Assembly (NCBI GenBank): GCA_005882155.1
Contig: VBCQ01000308.1
Coordinates: forward strand, 1 to 5,335
DNA length: 5,335 bases
DNA from: Betaproteobacteria bacterium
GTDB lineage: Bacteria; Pseudomonadota; Gammaproteobacteria; Burkholderiales; Burkholderiaceae_C
Direction of reading: 5' to 3'
Shown here in pieces: positions 1-5,335 of this stretch (the first letter of the stretch is position 1; each line of letters starts with the position of its first letter). A model generated the notes under the pieces. That model worked only from the letters and a program-made list of their open reading frames with translations, was not told the DNA's origin and made no database searches. The translations under genes were made by a program, and so were the position numbers.

Positions 1-787
1 AGGCCTCGTGGATGACGGCGCCGACCTGAGCACCGTCGGTCTGCGCGACGCCGAAGCGCTCGATGTGGATGCGCTCGTCGGGCACGCCCGCCGCGAGCAA
101 CGCCGCTTCGGCCTCGTCGTTCATCTGGTACGGGCCGCAGATGTACGCATGGGCGATGTCGTCGGCCGGCACGACGCTGCGCAGGAACTCGCCGATCTTG
201 TCGCGATTCATCAAGCCCATGTTCAGCGGCGCGTCGGTGTGCTCGTCGGAGAACACGTGGTGCAGCGCGAGCCGCGTCAGATAGCGATTCTTCAGGTCTT
301 CGATCTCTTCCTTGAACATCGTCGACTTCAGCGACCGGTTGCCGTAGATCAGCGTGAAGCGGCTGTGGGGCTCGCGTGCCAGCACCGTCTTCATGATCGA
401 CAGGATCGGCGTGATGCCGCTGCCGCCGGCGATGCCGACGTGATGTCGATGCGCCGCGGCATCGATCGGCACGAAGAAGCGGCCTTGCGGCGCCATCACG
501 CTGATCTCGTCGCCGGGTTTCAGATGCGCGTTGATCCAGTTGGAGAACACGCCGCCTCGGACCTTGCGCACGCCGACGCGCAATTCGCCATCGTCGACGC
601 CGGCGCAGATCGAATACGAGCGGCGCAGGTCCTGCCCGTCGATGTTCGTGCGCAGCGTGAGGTACTGGCCTTGAGTGAAGCCGAACACGTCGCGCAAAGG
701 CTCGGGCACGTCGAACGAAACGACCACCGCCTCGTCGGTATCGGCCTCGATCGCGCGCACGCGCAGCGGATGGAAAATGACGCTCAT
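1..787 (-). CDS. paaE: PaaE, FAD/2Fe-2S reductase of phenylacetyl-CoA epoxidase (N-terminal part)
   Basis: From ATG 787 the frame stays open through the left edge for 262 codons, beginning MSVIFHPLRVRAIEADTDEA. It is a ferredoxin-NADP reductase-type module: FAD-binding RRSYSIC (55-61) and GGVFSNW (78-84), NAD(P)H-binding GIAGGSGITPILSI (118-131), YGNRS (148-152), and CGPYQMND (217-224) followed by IHIERFG. PaaE passes electrons from NADPH through FAD and a plant-type 2Fe-2S cluster to the PaaAC di-iron site. The C-terminal ferredoxin domain with its cysteines, about another 90-100 residues in the family, should lie beyond the window and is not seen. The start is 4 bases after the paaD stop; the ribosome binding site is weak (GAAG just upstream), so coupling to paaD is likely. 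Confidence 0.97.
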   Translation of the reverse strand, partial: MSVIFHPLRVRAIEADTDEAVVVSFDVPEPLRDVFGFTQGQYLTLRTNIDGQDLRRSYSICAGVDDGELRVGVRKVRGGVFSNWINAHLKPGDEISVMAPQGRFFVPIDAAAHRHHVGIAGGSGITPILSIMKTVLAREPHSRFTLIYGNRSLKSTMFKEEIEDLKNRYLTRLALHHVFSDEHTDAPLNMGLMNRDKIGEFLRSVVPADDIAHAYICGPYQMNDEAEAALLAAGVPDERIHIERFGVAQTDGAQVGAVIHEA

Positions 788-791
788 CGCT

Positions 792-1289
792 TCAAATCGC
801 CTTGAAATGCTCGAACGGCTCGCGGCAGTCGAGACAGCGGTGCAGCGATTTGCATGCCGTCGACCCGAACGCCGACAGCCGTTCGGTGTGATGGCTGCCG
901 CAACGCGGACAAGCAATCGCCGCGTCGGCTCTGCGGCCGACGATGCGGATAGTCACTGCGTGCTCGGCAGCCACCGGGCCCGGCGGCGCGATCCCATACT
1001 CGAGCAGCTTGCGCTTGCCGGTCTCGCTGATCCAGTCGGTCGTCCACGCCGGCGCGCGCTGCAGCGTCACACGCGCGGGGCCGATGCCGGCCGCGTCGAT
1101 CGCATCGATGACGCTGCGCTCGATCACTTCGGTGGCCGGACAGCCGGAGTAGGTCGGCGTCAGCACGATGTCGAGTGTGTCGCCGCGTTCGACGACATCG
1201 CGAACGAGGCCGAGCTCGCGCACCGACAGCGCCGGCACCTCGGGGTCGAGCACCGTGTCGAGCACGTCCCACGCCTGCTGGCAGCGCAT
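792..1289 (-). CDS. paaD: PaaD, MIP18/DUF59-family metallocluster assembly factor of the epoxidase
   Basis: The 165-residue protein has two visible parts. Residues ~5-60 are the MIP18/DUF59 fold, with LDPEVPALSVRELGLVRDV (14-32) and TPTYSGCPATEV (44-55) carrying the conserved C50. The C-terminus is a zinc-ribbon-like cysteine cluster: C127-P-R-C130, C146, and C152-L-D-C155 in HRCLDCREPFEHFKAI. In the family, PaaD is required for epoxidase activity and is thought to help mature iron-sulfur or iron centres, probably that of PaaE; it is not a catalytic subunit. ATG 1289 is preceded by AGGGGG (1304-1299); two in-frame GTG codons immediately upstream (1292 and 1295) are possible alternatives. It overlaps the paaC stop by one base, and paaE follows after 4 bases. 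Confidence 0.96.
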   Translation of the reverse strand: MRCQQAWDVLDTVLDPEVPALSVRELGLVRDVVERGDTLDIVLTPTYSGCPATEVIERSVIDAIDAAGIGPARVTLQRAPAWTTDWISETGKRKLLEYGIAPPGPVAAEHAVTIRIVGRRADAAIACPRCGSHHTERLSAFGSTACKSLHRCLDCREPFEHFKAI

Positions 1290-2062
1290 CACCACACGCC
1301 CCCTGGAAACGCGCGCTGCAGGAATTGCATGTCGGCGAGGATGTAGCCCATGTGCTCGCTGTGCAGCCCGCGCTTGCCGCTGCTGCGAAACGCCGATTCG
1401 GCCGGCATCGCGAGCGTCGCTTCGTCGAGGATCGAGCGCATCTCGGCCAGCCACGGCTCGCGCAGATCAATCCAGCGTGGGCCGAGTGCTATCGCTTGGC
1501 ACGCGTCGTCGACAGCGTCGGACTCGAACAGCTCGGGCATGTAGAGCCACAGCTCGCGCAGCGCAGCCTCGGTCCGCCGGCGCGATTCAGCCGTGCCGTC
1601 ACCGAGGCGAACAACCCAGTCAGCCGCGTGCTGCTGGTGGTAGCGCGCTTCCTTGACGGCCTTGCCTGCAATGCCGGCGAGCTCTTCGTCGCTCGAATCG
1701 ACGAGCCGCTCCCACAGCAGCTTCATCAACGTCGCGACCATCGCATTGCGCATCACCGTGAAGGCGAAATCGCCGCGCGGCAACTCGACCAGCGTGAGGT
1801 TGCGGTAGTCGCGCTCGTCACGCAGGAAGGCGAGCTGATCTTCGTCGCGGCCGCGGCCTTCGATGGCGCCGGCATGCGTCAGCACCGCGCGCGCCTGGCC
1901 GATGAGGTCGAGCGCCATGTTCGCCATCGCGATGTCTTCTTCGAGCACCGGCGCGTGACCACACCATTCACTCAGGCGCTGGCCGAGGATCAAGCAGGTG
2001 TCGCCAATGCGCAGCAGGTACTGCACGGCGGAACGGTGGTCGAGGTCGATCGAGCCTTGCAT
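1289..2062 (-). CDS. paaC: PaaC, structural subunit of phenylacetyl-CoA epoxidase
   Basis: The 257-residue protein is the ferritin-like partner of PaaA, with which it forms the oxygenase heterodimer; known PaaC has lost metal binding and is structural. Family blocks visible are YLLRIGDTCLILGQRLSEWCGHAPVLEEDIA (15-45), ANMALDLIGQAR (47-58), RDYRNLTLVELPRGDFA (84-100), the helix KEARYHQQHAADWVVRLGDGT (137-157) and the terminal GKRGLHSEHMGYILADMQFLQRAFPG (229-254). ATG 2062 is chosen because GAGG (2072-2069) sits 6 bases upstream and no other Met lies nearby in frame. The stop TGA overlaps the paaD ATG by one base (TGATG at 1291-1287), a typical coupling arrangement. No lesion is seen. Confidence 0.97.
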   Translation of the reverse strand: MQGSIDLDHRSAVQYLLRIGDTCLILGQRLSEWCGHAPVLEEDIAMANMALDLIGQARAVLTHAGAIEGRGRDEDQLAFLRDERDYRNLTLVELPRGDFAFTVMRNAMVATLMKLLWERLVDSSDEELAGIAGKAVKEARYHQQHAADWVVRLGDGTAESRRRTEAALRELWLYMPELFESDAVDDACQAIALGPRWIDLREPWLAEMRSILDEATLAMPAESAFRSSGKRGLHSEHMGYILADMQFLQRAFPGGVW

Positions 2063-2068
2063 CGCATG

Positions 2069-2072
2069 CCTC
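2069..2072 (-). promoter_or_regulatory. Ribosome binding site of paaC overlapping the paaB stop
   Basis: GAGG on the minus strand begins within the paaB TGA (2073-2071) and ends 6 bases before the paaC ATG at 2062. It decides the paaC start, since no other nearby in-frame Met has such a site. Confidence 0.7.
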
Positions 2073-2355
2073 ACATGTGGTCCACCGAGCTCGGCAGCCG
2101 GTAGAAGGTCGGATGGCGGTAGACCTTGTCTTCCATCGGGTCGAAGTACATCGCCTTGTCGCCGGGGTCGCTGGCGACGATCTGCTCCGACAGCACCACC
2201 CAGATGCTCGTGCCCTCCTGGCGCCGGGTGTAGACGTCGCGCGCCATTTGGATCGCCATCTTCGCGTCGGACGCATGCAAGCTGCCGCAGTGCTTGTGGT
2301 CGAGGCCGGATTTGCTGCGCACGAAAACTTCCCAAAGGGGCCATTCCTGGTTCAT
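2071..2355 (-). CDS. paaB: PaaB, bridging subunit of phenylacetyl-CoA epoxidase
   Basis: The 94-residue protein matches the short PaaB family. It opens with MNQEWPLWEVFVRSKSGLDH, followed by KHCGSLHASDAKMAIQMARDVYTRR (21-45) and IWVV near 51-54, and ends in DPMEDKVYRHPTFYRLPSSVDHM. Family knowledge: PaaB has no cofactor. It links PaaAC heterodimers into the larger PaaABC assembly and is needed for activity with the PaaE reductase. Its ATG overlaps the paaA stop (ATGA, 2355-2352), which suggests translational coupling, reinforced by a near-perfect Shine-Dalgarno inside the paaA end. Its TGA (2073-2071) lies 8 bases before the paaC start and shares bases with the paaC ribosome binding site. It is intact. 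Confidence 0.97.
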   Translation of the reverse strand: MNQEWPLWEVFVRSKSGLDHKHCGSLHASDAKMAIQMARDVYTRRQEGTSIWVVLSEQIVASDPGDKAMYFDPMEDKVYRHPTFYRLPSSVDHM

Positions 2356-3353
2356 GCCGCCTCCTTCGCTGTCGCTTGCTTGCCGGCGTGCGCGAGCGCC
2401 GCTTCGCGCACCCACGCACCGTCTTCCCACGCCTTGACGCGCGCGCTCAAGCGCTCGCGATTGCATGGACCATCGCCCGCGATGACGCGCTTGAATTCGT
2501 CCCAATCGATGGGCCCGTGATCCCAGTGCTCGCGCTCTTCGTTCCAGCGCAGCTCGGGGTCGGGCAGCGTGACGCCGAGGACCTTCGCCTGCTCGACGGC
2601 GGCGTCGATGAACTTCTGCCGCAGCTCGTCGTTCGAGACCCGCTTGATGCCCCAGCGCATCGATTGCGCCGAGTTCGGCGACTGGTCGTCGGGCGGCCCG
2701 AACATCATCAGGCACGGCCACCACCAGCGGTTCACCGCGTCTTGCACCATCGCTTTTTGCGCATCGGTGCCGTTTCGCATCATCGTCAGCAAGGCCTCGA
2801 AGCCCTGGCGCTGATGGAAGCTTTCCTCACGGCAGATGCGAATCATCGCGCGTGCATACGGCGCGAACGAGCAACGGCAAATCGGCACCTGGTTCATGAT
2901 CGCCGCGCCGTCCACGAGCCAGCCGATCGTCCCCATATCGGCCCAGGTCAGCGTCGGGTAGTTGAAGATCGAGCTGTATTTCGCGCGGCCACTGTGCAAT
3001 GCGTCGATCATCTGGTCGCGCGAGGTGCCGAGCGTCTCAGCGGCGGCGTAGAGGTACAGGCCGTGACCGGCCTCGTCCTGCACCTTGGCGAGCAGGATGG
3101 TCTTGCGCTTGAGCGTCGGCGCGCGGCTGATCCAGTTGCCTTCGGGCAGCATGCCGACGATCTCCGAATGCGCGTGCTGGCTGATCTGCCGCAGCAGCGT
3201 CTTGCGGTAGTTCTCGGGCATCCAGTCCTTGGCCTCGATGAAGTCGCCGGCGTCGATGCGCGCATCGAATCGCTGCTGCAACTGCATCTCTTCGGCCGAT
3301 CGCACGGCCTTGACGTCGTCGCCGTCCTTCGTGTCCATCGCTTGCGTGTACAT
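2352..3353 (-). CDS. paaA: PaaA, catalytic di-iron subunit of phenylacetyl-CoA 1,2-epoxidase
   Basis: The 333-residue protein is the oxygenase alpha subunit that inserts one oxygen atom into the ring of phenylacetyl-CoA, working as a heterodimer with PaaC. Ferritin-like di-iron ligands are visible: E64 in HAHSEIVGMLPEGNW, then E94-A-G-H97 in VQDEAGH, and E177-S-F-H180 in CREESFH, giving the two ExxH-type motifs. Other family blocks are KYSSIFNYPTLTWADMG (125-141), WWWPCLMMFGPPDDQSPNS (210-228) and the terminal AWEDGAWVREAALAHAGKQ. ATG 3353 follows AAAGG (3365-3361), which overlaps the paaK stop, with 7-base spacing. The start gives about 20 more N-terminal residues than I recall for E. coli PaaA; an internal ATG at 3338 is a weaker alternative. 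The end overlaps paaB by 4 bases (ATGA). All key residues are intact. Confidence 0.98.
   Translation of the reverse strand: MYTQAMDTKDGDDVKAVRSAEEMQLQQRFDARIDAGDFIEAKDWMPENYRKTLLRQISQHAHSEIVGMLPEGNWISRAPTLKRKTILLAKVQDEAGHGLYLYAAAETLGTSRDQMIDALHSGRAKYSSIFNYPTLTWADMGTIGWLVDGAAIMNQVPICRCSFAPYARAMIRICREESFHQRQGFEALLTMMRNGTDAQKAMVQDAVNRWWWPCLMMFGPPDDQSPNSAQSMRWGIKRVSNDELRQKFIDAAVEQAKVLGVTLPDPELRWNEEREHWDHGPIDWDEFKRVIAGDGPCNRERLSARVKAWEDGAWVREAALAHAGKQATAKEAA
2360..2366 (-). promoter_or_regulatory. Strong Shine-Dalgarno of paaB inside the paaA end
   Basis: AAGGAGG on the minus strand lies 4 bases upstream of the paaB ATG (2355). It also encodes the last Lys-Glu-Ala residues of PaaA. It is the best match to the anti-SD consensus in the window and fixes the paaB start, supporting high paaB translation relative to its neighbours. 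Confidence 0.85.
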
Positions 3354-3364
3354 CGGCTTGCCTT

Positions 3365-4607
3365 TCACTTCGGTCGTTGGTCGACGACACGACGTGCCTT
3401 GCCGACCAGCGTGCGCTCGATCGAGTCGGGGACGAGGACGACAACGTTCGTCGAGACGCCGACCAGCGTCTTGATGCGCTGGCTGACCCAGCGCGCGATC
3501 TCGCCGCGCTCGGCCTCGTCGGTCGCCGCGGCGGCATGCGGCTGCAACTCGCAGCGCACCTCGACCGCATCGAGCGGGCCCTCGCGGGTGACGACGATCT
3601 GGTACTGCCCCGACAGCTTCGCGTGCTGCAACACGATCTCTTCGATCTGGGTCGGGAACATGTTGACGCCGCGAATGATCAGCATGTCGTCGGAGCGCCC
3701 GACGATCTTGCCCATGCGGCGAAACGAGCGCGCGGTCGGCGGCAAGAGCCGCGTCAAGTCGCGCGTTCGATAGCGAATGATTGGCAGCGCTTCCTTGGTC
3801 AGCGACGTGAAGACGAGCTCGCCTTCGCTGCCGTCGGGCAGCACCGCGCCGGTCTCGGGGTCGACGATCTCGGGATAGAAATGGTCTTCCCAAATGACAG
3901 GGCCGTCCTTGGTCTCGATGCATTCGTTGGCGACACCCGGCCCCATCACTTCGGACAAGCCATAGATGTCGACTGCATCGATGCCCGCCTTGCTTTCGAT
4001 CTCGCGCCGCATCGCTTCGGTCCACGGCTCGGCCCCGAAGATGCCGATGCGCAGCGAGCTCTCGCGCGGGTCGAGCCCCTGGCGGACGAACTCCTCGATG
4101 ATCACCTGCATGTAGCTCGGCGTCACCATGATGATGTCGGGGCGGAAGTCGCAGATCAGCTGAACCTGGCGCTCGGTCTGCCCGCCCGACATCGGGATCA
4201 CCGTGCAGCCCGCGCGCTCGGCGCCGTAGTGCGCGCCGAGCCCGCCGGTGAAGAGACCAGGTATCGATGTCCTTCTTCGTGTAGCCAACGACGGTGGGCT
4301 TGCCGGTCGTTCCCGACGACGCGTGGATGCGTACGACCTGCTCGCGTGGCACCGCGAACATGCCGAACGGATAGTTGTCGCGCAGGTCCTTCTTGCCGGT
4401 GAACGGGAACTTCGCGATGTCGCTCAGCTGCTTCAGATCTTCCGGATGAACGCCTTGCCTGTCGAACGCATTGCGGTAGTGCGGCACGTTGTCGTAAGCG
4501 CGCTTCAGAGTGGCCTTTAGGCGCTGCAATTGCAGGCCGGCGATCTCGTCGCGGCTCGCGGTCTCGATCGGCTCGAGGTCACCGGGTTGGGGTCGAGTTA
4601 TGGCCAT
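3365..4607 (-). pseudogene. paaK: PaaK, phenylacetate-CoA ligase, broken by an internal deletion/frameshift
   Basis: PaaK adenylates phenylacetate and transfers it to CoA, the entry step of the pathway (ANL superfamily, cytoplasmic). The N-terminal part starts at ATG 4607 behind GGAGA (4618-4614) and reads 117 good residues, including the ATP-binding P-loop SSGTTGKPT (97-105), up to ...KKDIDTW. The family sequence then resumes in another frame at about 4258 with GLFTGGLGAHYGAE. It continues to TGA 3367-3365 with FGAEPWTEAM, DIYGLSEVMGPG (~3970-3935), RYRTRDLTRLLP, GRSDDMLIIRGVNMFPTQ and a terminal GKARRVVD holding the probable catalytic lysine (~3397). Between DIDTW and GLFTGG the family normally has about 24 more residues ending in YGYG; they are absent in all frames. 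The span is 1243 bases, so a loss of about 71 or 74 bases would explain both the gap and the frame change. Whether this is a real mutation or an assembly error cannot be told here. Confidence 0.93.
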
Positions 4608-4613
4608 GTGAAG

Positions 4614-4618
4614 TCTCC
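4614..4618 (-). promoter_or_regulatory. Ribosome binding site of paaK
   Basis: GGAGA on the minus strand, 6 bases before ATG 4607, supports the chosen paaK start. It is intact even though the reading frame downstream is broken. Confidence 0.75.
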
Positions 4619-4624
4619 AGGCGG

Positions 4625-4641
4625 CGCGGCCTCAAGCCGCG
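4625..4641 (-). other. GC hairpin around the paaI stop codon
   Basis: The bases CGCGGC (4625-4630) and GCCGCG (4636-4641) form a perfect 6-bp, all-G/C stem with a 5-base loop. On the transcript the loop (UUGAG) contains the paaI stop UGA. There is no U-tract after it, so it is not a standard intrinsic terminator. It lies 18 bases upstream of the paaK ATG, in the longest gap of the operon (24 bases). It could act in mRNA processing, stability or mild attenuation, or it could be a by-product of GC-rich sequence. Confidence 0.4.
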
Positions 4642-5069
4642 ACCGCGGGCTTTCCTTTGAGCGTGTGCGAACGTCCGCGAAAGACTGCGATGCGCTGCCC
4701 GTGCTGGTTGTCGACGACCGTGTCATAGACGCCGCTGCGGCCGCTCTTCACGACTTCGCGGCAGACGGCGGTCAGCACATCGCCCAGACGCGCCGGCGCG
4801 ACGAGGTCGATTGCAAAGCCCGACGCCAGCGTCAATTCGTTGTACGAGTTGCAGGCGAACGCGAATGCCGAGTCGGCGAGCGCCGCGGTGAATCCGCCGT
4901 GGCAGATGTCGTGACCGTTGAGCATGTCCTCGCGCACCGTCATCGTCAGCGTCGCCTGACCGGGAGACATCTCGACGACACGCATCCCGAGCGCCTTCGA
5001 CGCGCGGTCGTTGGCGAACATGCGCTCGCGAACGAGATCTGCTGTTTGTTGCGGTATGCGTTCGGTCAT
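4632..5069 (-). CDS. paaI: PaaI, hydroxyphenylacetyl-CoA thioesterase (hotdog fold)
   Basis: The 145-residue protein has the usual PaaI length. The hotdog thioesterase signature spans about residues 50-77: N51-G-H, then CHGG (56-59), then LADSAFAFACNS. D66 in LADSAF matches the catalytic aspartate of the family, and the HGG loop helps bind the thioester. The C-terminal half (VxxGRSGVYDTVV, IAVFRGRSHTLKG) is the usual last strands. Family knowledge: PaaI is a cytoplasmic tetramer that cleaves ring-hydroxylated phenylacetyl-CoA and other dead-end thioesters, freeing trapped CoA. The start at ATG 5069 is supported by GAGG at 5083-5080, which overlaps the paaG stop codon; the 10-base spacing is slightly long. 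It is followed after 24 bases by paaK. No lesion is seen. Confidence 0.96.
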   Translation of the reverse strand: MTERIPQQTADLVRERMFANDRASKALGMRVVEMSPGQATLTMTVREDMLNGHDICHGGFTAALADSAFAFACNSYNELTLASGFAIDLVAPARLGDVLTAVCREVVKSGRSGVYDTVVDNQHGQRIAVFRGRSHTLKGKPAVAA

Positions 5070-5081
5070 TGGATGGCTGCC

Positions 5082-5335
5082 TCAGCGATCGGTGAACACA
5101 GCAGCGCGCTTGGCCGAGAACGCCGCGACGCCTTCGAGGTAGTCGTGCGCGCGGCCCAACTGCCCCTGCACTTGCGCTTCCGCGTCGAGCGCTTGCTCGA
5201 GCGTCAGGTGCTGCGCTGCATCGAACACCTCGCGCGTTGCAGCAAGCGCTTTCGCGGGCATCGTCGAGAGCTTCTGCGCGAGCTTGTCGACCTCCTCGGC
5301 GAGCGCCGCGTCGGCGACGCATTTCCAGACCAGGC
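5082..5335 (-). CDS. paaG: PaaG, ring-1,2-epoxyphenylacetyl-CoA isomerase (C-terminal part)
   Basis: Only the last ~84 codons are present; the gene enters from the right edge and stops at TGA 5084-5082. The translation runs LVWKCVADAALAEEVDKLAQ early and ends in ...HDYLEGVAAFSAKRAAVFTDR. This is the C-terminal helical part of the crotonase (enoyl-CoA hydratase/isomerase) superfamily: a region with AKALAATREVF, then the terminal EGVxAFxxKRxxxF motif used in oligomerisation and CoA binding. PaaG is known to convert the PaaABCE epoxide product to oxepin-CoA and to act later as a delta3,delta2-enoyl-CoA isomerase in the cytoplasm. The active-site part lies outside the window, so PaaG is chosen over PaaF or another crotonase by position directly before paaI-paaK-paaABCDE. 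The gap to paaI is 12 bases. The family is certain; the exact paralogue is likely. Confidence 0.85.
   Translation of the reverse strand, partial: LVWKCVADAALAEEVDKLAQKLSTMPAKALAATREVFDAAQHLTLEQALDAEAQVQGQLGRAHDYLEGVAAFSAKRAAVFTDR

Noticed and set aside
8..805. A 265-codon plus-strand open frame
   Set aside because: It lies exactly opposite paaE, whose FAD and NAD(P)H motifs are clear on the other strand. The plus-strand product shows only His/Arg/Asp-rich shadow composition.
1998..3773. A 591-codon plus-strand open frame opposite paaK, paaA and paaB
   Set aside because: It is antisense to well-supported conserved genes and its translation is Arg/Ala/Pro/His-rich without family motifs. Such frames are expected opposite genes with G/C-biased third positions.
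4250..4266. Programmed ribosomal frameshifting or an intron in paaK
   Set aside because: A frame change alone would not restore the ~24 missing residues, no slippery heptamer was noted at the site, and no intron-like sequence is present.
3377..4402. A 341-codon plus-strand open frame opposite paaK
   Set aside because: It is a complementary-strand shadow of the PaaK coding sequence, without recognisable domains or a convincing ribosome binding site.
4625..4641. Intrinsic transcription terminator after paaI
   Set aside because: The stem is short and no U-tract follows on the transcript; the gene downstream has its own well-placed ribosome binding site and clearly belongs to the operon.
1..5335. 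Mobile element, CRISPR array, phage or novel defence system
   Set aside because: The whole window is accounted for by conserved paa catabolic genes with gaps of at most 24 bases; no repeats, transposase motifs or unusual composition were seen.

Overview
The window is a stretch of the aerobic phenylacetate (phenylacetyl-CoA) catabolic operon. Every gene reads on the minus strand, in the order paaG(partial)-paaI-paaK-paaA-paaB-paaC-paaD-paaE(partial), running from the right edge to the left edge. Base composition is strongly GC-rich with G/C-biased third codon positions. The proteins and the gene order resemble those of Betaproteobacteria (Burkholderiales, or an Azoarcus-like layout). That taxonomic placement is an inference from composition and synteny, not a measured match.

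Layout: 5335-5082 is the last ~84 codons of a crotonase-family protein, most likely PaaG. 5069-4632 is the hotdog thioesterase PaaI. 4607-3365 is phenylacetate-CoA ligase PaaK, disrupted near 4256 by a frameshift combined with loss of about 24 residues. 3353-2352 is PaaA, 2355-2071 PaaB, 2062-1289 PaaC, 1289-792 PaaD, and 787-1 the N-terminal ~262 residues of PaaE, cut by the window edge. Gene junctions are overlaps or gaps of 4 to 24 bases, so the region looks like one polycistronic unit. No promoter, tRNA, IS element, CRISPR array or gene-free stretch over 300 bases was seen.

How the genes work together: PaaK makes phenylacetyl-CoA. The PaaABCE multicomponent oxygenase (PaaA catalytic di-iron subunit, PaaC structural partner, PaaB bridge, PaaE FAD/2Fe-2S reductase, PaaD probable metallocluster assembly factor) epoxidises the ring. 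PaaG isomerises the epoxide to the oxepin. PaaI hydrolyses stalled CoA thioesters as a rescue step. Later-step genes (paaZ, paaF, paaH, paaJ) are not in the window.

I found no evidence of a previously undescribed system. The one clearly abnormal thing is the paaK lesion. As a by-product, its broken frame stays open for 290 codons and enters paaA in frame, giving a 751-codon apparent PaaK-PaaA fusion. A GC-rich hairpin with the paaI stop codon in its loop is a minor regulatory candidate.
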